Part shown: piece after piece, positions 1 to 11,617 of the stretch
Position numbering within the stretch: the first letter of the stretch is position 1
Layout of the letters: every line of letters starts with the position of its first letter
Assembly: GCA_020080175.1 (NCBI GenBank)
Contig: JAGHQL010000123.1
Location: forward strand, 1 to 64,000
Direction of reading: 5' to 3'
Source: Glutinoglossum americanum
Taxonomy: Eukaryota; Ascomycota; Geoglossomycetes; Geoglossales; Geoglossaceae
DNA: 64,000 nt
Program-made: the position numbers and the translations under genes
The notes under the pieces: generated by a model
Database searches by the model: none
What the model was told of the DNA's origin: nothing
The model's input: only the letters and a program-made list of their open reading frames with translations

Positions 1-32
<32 letters not shown>

Positions 33-750
33 TGACTTTTTTTTTCCCCAAAAAACGCCGTGGGGTGGGGGGAGGGGGGGGGCCTATGAGAAAAAATTAA
101 AAAAAAATAAAATTCAAAAATAAAATTGCCCTTCTTCGGTATTCATTAGTTTTTTTTTTTTTTCGTTGGGGTTGGGACCTTTTATTTTTCGAGCCAGAGG
201 GGAGGAAGAAAAAAAAGTCACAAACCTTCTGGAGCGATGCTGGAAGTTGAGGAGTAAGGGGGGGGAAATCAAAAGGTGGAGGGGGGAGGGGGTGGTTACT
301 CGATTCACAGAAAAATAATAATAATAATAATAATACGCGCCTTTCTCATCGTCACTCGAGATTAATACCTTCATTCTGCAGCTAAGCCACAACTCTCTCT
401 CTCTCTCTCTCTCGCACGCTATCTCTCATACAATCCTTCACCAACCTCTCATATTGCACCGTCATCTGCAACACAAACATGCCTCTCTCTCCCCTCTCGC
501 TTTTCCCCACACTATTTACCACATAACAAAATAAAAAAGGGGGGTTAGGTAAGTAGGTAGATACTTTCCGGGTTGTTAGAGGGGGGGGGGAAAGTATGGT
601 TGGTTGTTTTGGCTGTTGTTTGATCTGGGGGTTAAGAGCGCAGTATGATAGAGCAATCCGCCCAAGAGTAGTAGACACCGTGGTTACAAGACCAGGAAAC
701 GAAAAGGAAAAGAAAAAGGAAAAGAGAAAGGATAGATAGACAAGACATCC
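1..750. other. Low-complexity 3' flank, no gene seen
   Basis: The stretch opens with about 30 A residues, followed by G-runs near 61-82, an (ATA)n tract at about 308-334, a (CT)n tract at about 391-412 and an (AAAAGG)n-like tract at about 698-731. Short open frames here encode only low-complexity peptides. It lies downstream of the minus-strand cyclin gene and probably carries its 3' end. The initial A-run may mark a scaffold end. Confidence 0.7.
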
Positions 751-3131
751 CTATAAGATACCCTCCCACATCCCTGGTCCCGGTGTGGTTCTGATTCCCA
801 TCGTGACCTCCTCACCACAACACGCACGCTTCCTGCCCATCTCCTTCTGCAGCGGTAGCCTGCGAGGCGACAGCCGCGTCGGTGACTGAGCACGTTTCAC
901 TTCCATCTCTGTTGGGTAGACGGTGGGCTGGGAGTGCGAATCCAAGGGGTCCGACATGCCTGCCCGTTCTTTCTGATCCCTGCTGCAGGCAATCAGATTT
1001 CGTACTTGTTGATGTAGCGCGGAAAAGTCATCCGAGGTACGGCCACGTTTTCGCCCGTTTGCGGTTGGAGAGTCGCACGCAAGTTGAACAGGACGTTGCC
1101 GATGGATGAGTCCATCCCTCAAGCTACGAGCGGCCTCTTTTGCGGCGTCCCTCCGACGGCACGGCATCGGGTTCTGGCGGGGAGTGCTCAAGGAGAAGTT
1201 TGAAAAGTCCGGAATCGGACCTGGAGCACTCGTATACGACTCGGGTGATGACATGAAATCCATAGACCCAAGGTAGGTCAAATCCTCTGTAGATGCAATG
1301 GGGATAAAGCTCTTCAGGGCCTCTTCCCGGCCTCGCAGTTTAGCGCTCCGACAAGTCGCCTGAATAGCCAATTTGGCCTGATTCGGCGCGCAAATCGAAG
1401 ATGCCACGGACGAGATCGAAGAAGAACGTGAAGACCTTGAAGAAGTATCCGAGACCATGGATTCTGGGGAGGAGCTCGACGAGCAGGTCCTTGCCAAAGA
1501 GGAGCGTCGATAACCTGGACCATGCTGGCGGGATTGGCATGAAGGCGAGTTGTTGACCGTTAGAGCAGGGTTGACGGTCTGCATGGGTAATGAGGACCAT
1601 CGGTCTATGGTGGTACGTGCAGTACAGACGTTGTGTGCGTGAGCCATCGCCGCTCCGATAGATGATCTTCTCACGCTGGGACAATAAGAAGTAACACTCG
1701 CTGCAGGAGTATTAAATCCGACCGTCGGAGGAGTGAGTTGAGGCGTTGGTAGTGTTGCGATTGGAAGTGGTTGAATTAGAGCGTCGAAGGCAGCAGGCGG
1801 GGTCTCCAAAGAGCGGTGGATATTGTGATGCACCGGCGTTGGCGTAGAGTCGGTGGTGGCGCCACCAGGGCTGTAACGGCCACTGCTGGGCGTCGACGTA
1901 GACGATAGTGTGGTCATGTCTGATAGTGACTTGAGTCCCGCTCCGCTACGGGAGGTGAGACTTGTATCGTCCAACTCCACCGTATCCAGATCCGGAGTCA
2001 ATATAGGGATTACAGAGCTCCAATCCGGCTTATTTTCCTCGATCCGGAAGGGTGATGAATCTGGCGAGGACGGGGGAGGCGCAGAGGGTGTGTACTTGAG
2101 AACTATATCGGTCCACCGCTGGAAGACAGTTTCCGAAATGTGAAGCCGCCAGTTGACGGCAGAGAGGAACGTCATCTCATTCAAGTTGATTTCCTGGGTG
2201 TTGAGTCCTGATATCTTGCTCCATGCACGAGCGGAATAGTTCCGATCCTGTAGATATTTGGATGCCAAGATCAATGCAGCTAGAAACATCCGGCGGCCGC
2301 ACTGCAAAGCTCTGAGAGCTTGACCATCTTCCGGTTGCTCCATGGTGAAGTCATGGTTTGGCACGTGAGGCCTAAGCACGATCAAGTAGTAGAGAGCAAC
2401 CTGTAGAGTAGAGTAGCTTGTCCGCGATCGCCGCAGTGTTTCTTGTATGAAGGTCCTCAGGGGAAGTACCCCTTTGCCACCTAGAGAACTATCGTTCCGA
2501 CAAGCAACTACCGAAAGGGGCCAGATAACCTCAACTATCTGGGCAGCGGAGTCTTCCCGAAGGGTAAATTTAGCAGGCTTCCTCACTTGGGTTTTTAGAC
2601 ATGGGCGACCTTACCGACTAGGTTGTCGACAAAATTGACCTTTCGGTCGCTCTGCCGTCGGAGCGGTGGTGGCTGGAAGTGGCACCCTGTAGTAGACTCA
2701 CAATCCAGCCCTGCGCGACTGTTTCGCCTGGTATGTTTCCGGTGTTCTAACGGAACAGTGCTCTCCGGAATCGGAGTGGGATCGGGTTTCGAGCGACAAT
2801 CATCTGCAGCGATTTCAGGTGCGATGCGGAAATCCTTACCCGGACACCTTCGGAGGGCTCTCGAAATGCTATTCGGTGCAAGGTCGTGGGCGGGTAGGTA
2901 AGAGTCGCCACAACTATATGCATCGACACTATCGGTTTCCCAAACGATCTGCAGGGAGTTTGTTGACGAAGTGGAGGCTTGTGATGATGCGCCATCGGTA
3001 GAAAATACAGAGGATGAAGAAGAGGAGGCAGAGGAAGATATCGATGAGGCGTAAGGATGATTGTTGGGAGGCGCTGACGCGTGTGAAAAAGTAACAAAGC
3101 CCATAGTGTAGGAAATAAAATCAAGTAACAC
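751..3131 (-). CDS. Pho85-type cyclin (PCL/PclA-like)
   Basis: Predicted cyclin partner of a Pho85-like kinase, which would link nutrient state to the cell cycle. Two exons, 3131-2615 and 2552-751, join across a 62-bp GT-AG intron in phase 1 to give about 772 residues. The join restores the family sequence FVDNLVG/DSAAQIVEVIWPLSV at the start of the cyclin box (about residues 165-300), which includes RTFIQETLRRSRTSY and LALASKYLQDRNYS-like helices. The N-terminal part and the roughly 470-residue C-terminal part are Ser/Pro/Thr-rich and look disordered, as in fungal PCL proteins. A second Met at residue 10 (3104) is an equally good start. The family is clear from the cyclin box; which PCL subgroup it belongs to is inference. 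Confidence 0.85.
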
Positions 3132-6100
3132 CGTGTGAATGCCTGTAAGAGATAAGGAGTGAGAGGAGATTGGGGGGTTAAGTGTTGAAACCCTTTAGGC
3201 CGTGACCGTGACCTGTGGAGTGACTAGTGTGGGGTGACCTTTTTTTTTACCGTTGCGACTAAACCGTTCGAATATTTCCAGGACCGTGTTCTTCCGTCTT
3301 TAGGGTTGTTGAGGTGACGGGTGACCTCGAGTTTAGGGCAATTTCCAGTTTTGGTGAATGAGGTATTGTTGGGATCCTTTTACCGTGTAGTAATTAAATC
3401 GCGTATCGGGGAGGTTTATGCGCCAAAAAGGCGTGTAAACAAACACGAGGAGAGTCCGAAGGAACCTATGAAATCGTTTAGGACCTCAGAGGAAGGAATT
3501 ATCCTTACGAGTTCTTCGGGGTGCGTTGAATGGTTCGAAACTGGAAAGATGCGAAAACTCGAAATCGACCGAAACGCCGCCTAAACTTTCGACAGAGACA
3601 AACTCCAGTCACCGTCTGTACAGATCTAACCGTTGTGACCTAACTCGAAGCCTTATCGCAACGCCCTCAGAATAGATACAAGCCTCGCCGACAACAAAGT
3701 CGTAAAGCGCGTATGCAGATCGAGAACTAGCGAATTTCTAGCAAGGAGCCTCCGAGGAAACAGTGACAATTATATCTGAATAGCCGGTGACTGGAGCGAA
3801 GAGGTATGAGTTGATAAACATGTTGCTGGCAAGTATTCGACGATGGAAAGGTGTTAAGATCCCGATGACTTGTCGAAGTACTTAGGAAGTTGCCGATGCT
3901 ATCATATAGAATTCCGTATGCGCTATAAGCAACAAGCGGAGGCGACTGAAACTTGAGACTATGACGCGCAGGATGAATGAGTGGAGATATGGGATCGTTG
4001 TTGCCGCTTGACCTTAGTATAGCAAAACTCCAGCTGTGGAAAGGCTGGAGGCCGCCGCGGCAAAGGTACGCAACCCGACGGAGTGACTAACAGAGAACCC
4101 TGAGCCGACGGAGGAAAGATTCAGGGAGCTTTAGGAAAAAACGATGAGGTTGGAGTGGCGATTAAAAAAAACTAGAAATCAAATGACGAAGACGTCGAAT
4201 TGTAAGTCGGAGACAAGGAGGGAATGACTGGATGCGGATGAGTCTTTTTCGGAGGGGGCGCGGCAAGCACAGGCCTGGAAGGAGGAGGTTTGTCTCAAAC
4301 GCGACCGACTGACGCTTGGATGCCTTGGAGCTCAGCGAGCTTTGCAAACCGTCGTAATTTAAGAGACGTTTTGGGGTTTCTGCGATGGAGGGGGGGTGGG
4401 TATATTCCGATGTGGTGGTGGGCGAGGTAGTGTTGACAAAAAAGGCAGAGAAGATCACGAAACAACAATCGGAGCGGAGAGGATATCGACGAAAATTGCA
4501 GAACCGAGAGAGGAGCAGGTCCGAGTAGAGTCTGGAGAGAGGGCTAATCGAGTGGCGGAGTGCGGACCTCAATGAGTCGCTCTAGGAGCTTTTATCTCGA
4601 CCATCTTCGCCGTACTGGAAGAGAGGGAGCAAGCATCGGTCGCGGGCCCCCTTCGGGTTTTGTTAGTAACTAACCAGAGCGACTGAGCGGGGGAGGGAGT
4701 GACTCTCAGTTGCTGGCATGGCAGGAATCGCCTAGCTCGCACACACCCAACCAAAGGGACCAAAGGGAGGGCCCGCCTATTCTGAGCCCGCACACCCACA
4801 CGCACACAGGCTCGCTACTACTTACACCGCGCTGCACAGCATACATTGCAATAAATCGGGCCCCCGTCAAATTGTTTTTCTTTTCACAGCCGTGTCTAAT
4901 TCCGCAGCAAGCCCCCGCCAGCCTCTCACCAAGTCACTGAGAAACCCCCATATTTTTGTCGCCATCGCTTCGTGACACACGACGAGTTCACTCCACCGGC
5001 CGTCGCTCACGCCAGAGCGGCTGTACTGTTTGCCACTTCGCCCTCGTCACTGGGTGGTGGTTTGGAGAGCAACACTCGTTGCGCTTAGAGAGGGCAGCGG
5101 GAGTCACTCCTGGGCGATTAATCGCCTCTGGCTAGCCTGCTACTGGGTCGGCATAACCCGCTGTGACATCGAAGTTACTCCGGCTCATCATCGAGGTAAG
5201 GACCCCATATCTTCCGTTGGGTTGGCATTGATTGCTGCGTCACAGCCCAAATTCCCATCAAACTGATCAACCTCGTCCGTCCACCCTGCGACTCCCTTTC
5301 TTACCCTTACCCTTGAGATCTCATCTCGTCCAATAATGGCAGTCCTAGCTCGTAGAACAATGGCCGCCTTCCCCGCTTCCATGCAGCTGAGGCGCTGCTG
5401 ATTCGCTGGCCAAAACTACCTTGCAGCGCTCGATCATGGCGAGGTCGGCGTCCTGGGATGCGCAACCCTGAGCTCAAACGCTCCGAAACAGGATGCTTCG
5501 TACATGGCGGCGCTCTCTGTCCGACCGTGGGTTCATGTGCCCATGTTGGTCCACGTTTGAGAACCTTCTTTGTGTGCCAACCAAATTACCAGCCTCGCGA
5601 TGAGTCAAAGGTCCCTAATTAGGCTGCAAGCGGACCACATCTCGCAAAGCGAAAAAAGCATTATCATATGACGCGCACAAATCAGCTCGTTGCAAGCTTT
5701 GCACGCCGAGCCGATGCGCCACTGGGGAAAAAGCGATGAGAGTGGCAATTTCCCGGGCGGCCTCCGGGCCACTCCTCCCCAGACCAAGATGGATGATGCA
5801 TTGAACATTTCTGATGCTGCCTGCCTCTCTAGCCTCCGAACGATGGGGCCAGTCCAGATCGTGTCGCTTAAGGTGTGGTTACGCAACTGGGAAACAACGC
5901 CCTCTCCAGCCTCGTTGGCATAGCCCTTTCGAGATCTCCATGCTTATTCCTCAGTTAATCATCAGCCATCGCGAGGCACCCGATGGAACGACCAAGGAAA
6001 AAGGCTGTGTCCGTCTCAGCTCTGCCCTGACTAAGAATTGACTCGGGAATCAGGGCATATTTGCGACAGGAAGGTGTGGAGAGAACGAAAAACTGAACCA

Positions 6101-7686
6101 TTCGAGGGTTGCCTAAAGTCCCGGCGTTGGCTTACGCCGCTCGGATACGCGATCGGTTCAAGAAGGGGGACTCTTTGTTCCGGACTCCAGAATTCGCCCC
6201 ACCAGGCGGGAAAGCTTGCGATTCGTGACACGAAGAGCAGATGTCAAACTAATACGACTATATCTAGAACAAAGGCCAACAAATCCAACAGATCTGGGAA
6301 CTATGACTCGCAACAGTACACTTCGGGCACGGCGGCTCCGTGGAGGAGCACAAGGCGGGCCGTCCGTCAAGGCGTAAAGGAGGCATTAGTAAGGATACCG
6401 GGTACACCGCCAACAACGACACTCTAACGTACTTTTTCCCAATCGCAGACATCATGAGGATCCACATACATACACTAACACCTAGTTCCGGATGGCGGAA
6501 TAATTCTTGACCACCAGACGAACCATACGAACCATACGACCCCATCACTCATTCTTATTCATGCGCCCCATCCCTTCCAGGCTTAGCTCATCGCCTGGAA
6601 GGAATGGAAAGCAAGTCCCTAGTCCCGGGCCATTTTGCAGAGTCCAGACCGCTTCTTTTTCTTGATCCTTGCGGCGGGGTAAAAACGGACAACGAACAGC
6701 TGCAATAAAGATTTTTTTTTTTTTTTTCAAACCAACCATATGATTGAAAAAAAATCTTCGTGAGCATCAGGGCAGAGGAACACCACACTTCCCTAGGTGC
6801 CACAGAGCGCATGGATAAAAGGGCTGTTATTGTCGGCTAGATGGAAATAAAGTAAACCAAGGACCTTCAAAGTCACTGAGATTTCAGGAACCGGGGTTCC
6901 ATGCAGTAGATATTATACAGCGCGATGGCCCGAAAAGGCGAGAGTTGGCATTTACAAACCCAATGTTGCCCTTTATGTATCGAGCCGCACTCTACATGCC
7001 CTTGCCAAATATCTAGAAATTCATAACCTTAACAATATGGAATACGTTACCCGAGGATGAGGGATTAACCTAGCACATATGGAAAGTAAAAATAAAAATT
7101 AATAGCATTGAAATATTAAAAAAAAAAAACATCCCCCTCGTTCAACCTTATCGCCGGTCAACATCAGCCAGTTCGCCCCTGTTATTCGAGATAATGGAAA
7201 ATGCCTTGCAGGATAGAGAGACATTAAAACACCAAGCTTCCCGGACCAGGTCCCCTCCCCGGAAAAAAAAAAAAGAGATGTGGCTAGCTAAATTCTTAAG
7301 ATCGGAAAATATTGGAAAGTAGCAATAGGTAATATATCATGGGATCTAGACCGAGCTCCTCCCGATCACCCAAGGGTCGAAGAGGGATTTAAAAAAAAAA
7401 AAAAGAGGGACCAGCCTGAATTTTTTCTTTCTCGCGCGGGGGGGGCGGGTCCTGCCCTGTCCGCCGATAGATCGATATATATCGACCCCTGTACATAACC
7501 GCTGTCAAAAACGTCTTGAGGTAAAGTGGGAAAAAACAGTCTCCAAAATAAGTCACGGGTTGGTTGGGTTGCACGGGGAGGGAAGAGGAGGATGGCCATA
7601 GCGAAGCAGAGTAAGGCAGAGCAGAGCAGAGCAGAGCAGAACACCCCTCCGAAAAAAAAAAAAAAAAAACCTCGGATAGATTTCAC
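3132..7686. other. 4.5-kb region without a recognisable gene
   Basis: This lies between the 5' end of the cyclin gene and the 3' end of the Zn2Cys6 regulator. Open frames are short (136 codons or fewer), overlap on both strands and resemble no family I know. Base composition up to about 6.5 kb is balanced, with no sign of RIP. From about 6.7 to 7.7 kb it becomes A/T-rich, with A or T runs at about 6711-6727, 7119-7129, 7263-7274, 7390-7404 and 7652-7669, and a (GCAGA)n tract at about 7618-7640. The part near 3.1-5 kb is presumably the promoter and leader of the cyclin gene. A non-coding RNA or decayed gene cannot be excluded. Confidence 0.5.
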
Positions 7687-10600
7687 TCAAACACCAACTC
7701 CGCTTTCCATCTCGCTCAGTAAAATCTCGAGGAGGTCGTAGCCCCCGACGTCCGGTCCCACTTCCGTCTGCGTGACCCCTTCGCCGTAGGGCGTGTTCAG
7801 CAGGTTATCCAAGGGGAGCGCCAGCCAATCGGGGATGTACCCGCTGTCGTCGAGGCTGAAGCTGGGCGTATAGCTCTGGGCTTGGCTGTTCTCCACGGCG
7901 CCTCCAGCGCTGCTGGTACCGTTCTCGTAGGAGGGCGTGAACACGAAGGACGGCGGCGGCATGATGGAGACGTTTGGGTCGACGACGTCGATGGATTCGG
8001 TTGATATGCCAACTAGCGGGTTCGGTGTCGAGCGGCCATCTAGGCCATTGGCTGCAGCGCTCCCGTTGAGGCCGCTCATGTCGTAAGCCCCTCCGCTCCA
8101 TTGCTGATAGCCTGATTGCGGAAGGGCGTGAGCCTGTGCAAAGCGTTGCGGGGTTTGGTGACGACCAGTATTGGGGGCCGGGCTGTGACTGTCCCGTCTA
8201 CTAGCGCCGTTGCCGTGGTTCCCGGCCATGCGTACGAAACGGGCGCGAATTCGTTGGGTTCTGACACAGTAGGTCAGCGATATTGTTATAAGATATCGTG
8301 CGTGGGCGGGTGAAACTTACAGTGTGTCAAGCAAGTCAGCAAACCTATTGCCGAGATGAACATCGTCTACAATGCAATTGCGTAGGGCACTGATAGCACG
8401 ATCCATCAAGCTAAGGGATATCGCAACTTCATCTTCCTTTGCACCAAGGGCAAATGTCTAAACATACCAAGCGAATTAACAATTGGCTCAGGATGGGAGA
8501 CAACGTCCTAGCCCAAGGGGTGAAGGGCACCCGCTTGGGGTGGGGAAGCGGAGGGTAGAGGTTAGTATACCTTTAGTAGAAACATGGCGCCGCTGATGAT
8601 CCTAAAATAGGTTCGAACTGGTGCATGCTTCAGATAATCACCAGGCAACAACCCTTCAACCACAATCTGTAGAAGACTTCTGCTAGCATCAACCACCTCT
8701 TTCACGTATTCTTGATCCCCACCATACAGACCTATCAGGGTTGAAAACGGTACACTGCTAAAAGTTCGAGGGTTTGGCGAAATCCCCCCTGATGAAGAAG
8801 CGGGGTTGGTAGTCTGGATATACGCATTGTTACTAGCGTTGTTGGTGCACCTCTCCACAACAGCTTGAAGCGCTAGCGAGTTGATATATACCCTAAGATA
8901 CTCGTATTCGATATTTAAAATATGGCGCATGTGGGTGGGAACTACGCTTTTGTTAATGGGACCAAGTTGCAGTATCCTAAGGAATCACTCACTATTGAGC
9001 TTATCGAAATCATGTCGCCAACCTCTTAACAAAGGCTGAAAATGCTCAAGCATTGCTACATATCTGCTGCTCCTGATCAACTCTCTTGTTTGCTTCCTCG
9101 ATGGAAATAGTAACTCGTTGCCACTTTTTAATAGGGTAGTTAGTTCAATCCAGGCCGCCATTGTGTCCTCTAGTTCATCGTCCGTTCTTGGCGGGCCTTC
9201 TTTGTGTTTCTGTTGAATCTGCTGCCTCTCGCCAAAGCTTTGTCCTGGAGTCTTGAAAAATGCAGAGTTTGAAATATGGCGTGGGACCATGTTCGTCCAT
9301 CCCAGCCTCCCAGAGAGCTGCGTGACGTAGACCAATAAAAGTTTCTGCACTCGATGAGCGCGACGGCGGTACGCTGGGTATTCAAACTCTGGGCGATACA
9401 TTTCTCCGCCGAAGCTTGTGGTATCATCTATGTCATCAAACACCCCAAGTTCGAAAGACAGGGCAAGGGCGTTGCCAAGGAGCATCCAACACATTCGGTC
9501 GCTGCGGCGATTAGCCTATGGGCAAGATTATCGAGTGGGCTTGCGACAAACCTTCTCCATGCCGGCTCTAACCAATTTTCTATTCTTTTCCCCCCTATCC
9601 CTTCGAAAGTCCGTCTCTCACTACTTCCACCATCTCCGTCAGCAGTATCCGCGCTAAACCTGTTGAGATTTGTGTGATCTTTAATGATTAGCTCGTGAGC
9701 GTCATCTCCGGGTGGGAAATGAAGAGCGCGAGGGTGCCATTCCGTTAGAAGCATCAACCCTTCTACAGTTCCTAAGGTTCTAAGGCTGCCTTTCCTGAGA
9801 CCTCTCCATGGCGCCGTGGTAGAGCTTTGTACCTCTCCGTCCTCGTCACCACCGGCACCGCAGAAACCGCCACCCTTCCTCATAATTAGCTGTGCGTTGC
9901 AATTAGTCTCTAGCAATGGGACTTACAAATTGTTCTTGGCCCCACACCATTCGTTCGATCATGCCGCGAAGGTATCCCCAAAGTTTTTCATGAACAGCGA
10001 ATGATCGTGACATACTTCCTGGTCCAGGGATCGTCATATACCGGGAGGATATTGTGAGGATGGTCAATGTTCTATAGCGTAAATTAGTACTGGGCTTTGG
10101 GAGACAATAAGCACTGTAACTCACAGTATCGGTTCTTCAGCGAGGAGGGTTGGGTGTGCGGATGGAGAGTGGAACGGCGGTGGTGAAATAGGGGTTAAAG
10201 GGGCAAGATAGGTGTAGAAACTAACGGATAGACCTTTCTTAGTGACCGTGGTGTAGTTGGGTTGTGTTAAGGTGATACGTACTAGTCAATATACGATACC
10301 GCTTCGCGTGCAGTAAACCAACCTGCTCTAACAAATCGGAATTTTGACCAAGCCCTCAACGCAATCTGAAGTCCGTCGCTTTGATCTGCAGTGCTTTCAG
10401 ACCCTTGGGCAAGGGCCTCACTACCGCTGGTAAGAGCTGGGTCGATGGGTGGATCCCTCGGCGCCGGCCGTGGGGGAGGCATTGCTCTTGAATTTGTGCT
10501 AGACGCAACTCCGGAGGCCCTTTGATCGCTGGCACCGACAGGAGATGTCGAGTAAGACCCCGAGGTGGCAACAGCGGCCTGCGGAGGGTTTGTGCTACCC

Positions 10601-11405
10601 TGACTCCCGGATCTTCTATGACCAATGTCCCCGCTTTGGCCTGCTGCCTCGAATAGCAGGTTCAATGCGTCGTGTCCATTGTACACTTCAGTGTGGAGGA
10701 GAGCCTCTGCCGTAGGGTTTGTGAGATGGTGGTCTTCATCGCCTACATCGGCTGAATCGGAGCGTTTCATGTTTGTTTTTGAGGGATATGGATGCGCACG
10801 AGAGGGGCCATTTTGCTGGGGCAGTAGGGAGGTTTGTGCGTCGACTGCAGGTCGCCGGAGAGGCTGGTTACAGCCGATAGAGCCTCCAGGAGTTAGTGGC
10901 TGCTGTGGGAGGGTGGTAGGCAAGGGCGGTGTATATGTCGACGGAGGTGCCAGAGGAAAACTCGAGACCGACGACTGGCGACCTGCCCTTGCGGGCGATG
11001 TGTCGTCACTACTTCCGCGCAGCCTTTTCCTACCATTCCGAATCTCGTATTCATCCACACCCTCTTCGTACTCGCCCTCGCCATCATCAGCAGGCTTTCG
11101 TTTCCTTCTCGTAGCGGAAAAATAGCAATCTTTACTTTCTCGCCGACACCTTACGCAAGGCGGATCGTGAGGGTTATCAACGCTACCCAGATCACACCGG
11201 ACCTTGCGCCGACGACAGGGAATACCTGTGATATATTAGCGACTGTTCTGAGGACATAATAAGGCAAGATATTTTCACAAGCCTGGTAAACTCGACGATG
11301 GGCCGACTGGGTTGGTGGTTGAGCGTTGGCGTTAGCGTTAGCGTTAGCGGAGGAGGAAGAGCCCGGATTGTCGAATGCGATTTGAGAGGCAGCGGAAGTG
11401 GCCAT
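7687..11405 (-). CDS. Zn2Cys6 transcription factor with fungal_trans domain
   Basis: Nuclear DNA-binding regulator. Nine exons give 1079 residues: 11405-11279, 11225-10283, 10220-10125, 10071-9927, 9889-9552, 9501-8993, 8941-8571, 8457-8321 and 8260-7687, all joined in phase by GT-AG introns. The first intron splits the zinc cluster; joining it gives Cys43-X2-Cys46-X6-Cys53-X12-Cys66-X2-Cys69-X6-Cys76, a complete binuclear cluster, followed by a basic stretch (RRKRK). An Ala-Asn repeat precedes it. The middle region (about 330-860) has hallmarks of the fungal_trans domain ([26 protein letters not shown]). The C-terminal tail is Ser/Gly/Asn-rich and acidic, probably an activation region. Intron 4 is only 37 bp. 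The gene is divergent from TRM44 across about 212 bp. The target pathway cannot be read from sequence. Confidence 0.92.
11318..11352. repeat. (GTTAGC)n hexanucleotide tract in coding sequence
   Basis: Imperfect copies of GCGTTA/GCGTTG encode the alternating Ala-Asn run just before the zinc cluster of the minus-strand regulator. The six-base unit keeps the frame, so copy number can vary without breaking the gene. Confidence 0.8.
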
Positions 11406-11617
11406 CTCCACTAATACGGAGCTATGGGACGTTATGGAGCTCTTTTGGTTATACCGTCGATATACCGACGACAACCGCTTGGTGATCACCGAATGAAGCG
11501 TGGCGGGGTTTAGCGTGAAAGCCGCCCGCCGGGTAACAAACACATCCTAGTGCCCTAGAAATTGTGCTACTCTGTATGAACTCTTAGAGCGCGCTACACT
11601 GTTTCATCTGAGAGTCT
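11406..11617. promoter_or_regulatory. Divergent promoter, Zn2Cys6 regulator / TRM44
   Basis: About 212 bp separate the two divergent start codons, so both promoters must lie here or extend into the genes. I see no clear TATA box. Nothing suggests the two genes are functionally linked. Confidence 0.5.

Noticed and set aside
1-60. Telomere or terminal repeat at the window start
   Set aside because: There is only a homopolymer A-run and G-rich low-complexity sequence; no TTAGGG arrays are present.
4162-4572. 136-codon open frame on the minus strand
   Set aside because: Basic and Ser/Arg/Leu-rich with no domain-like pattern, no paired exon and no conserved-looking start; probably chance.
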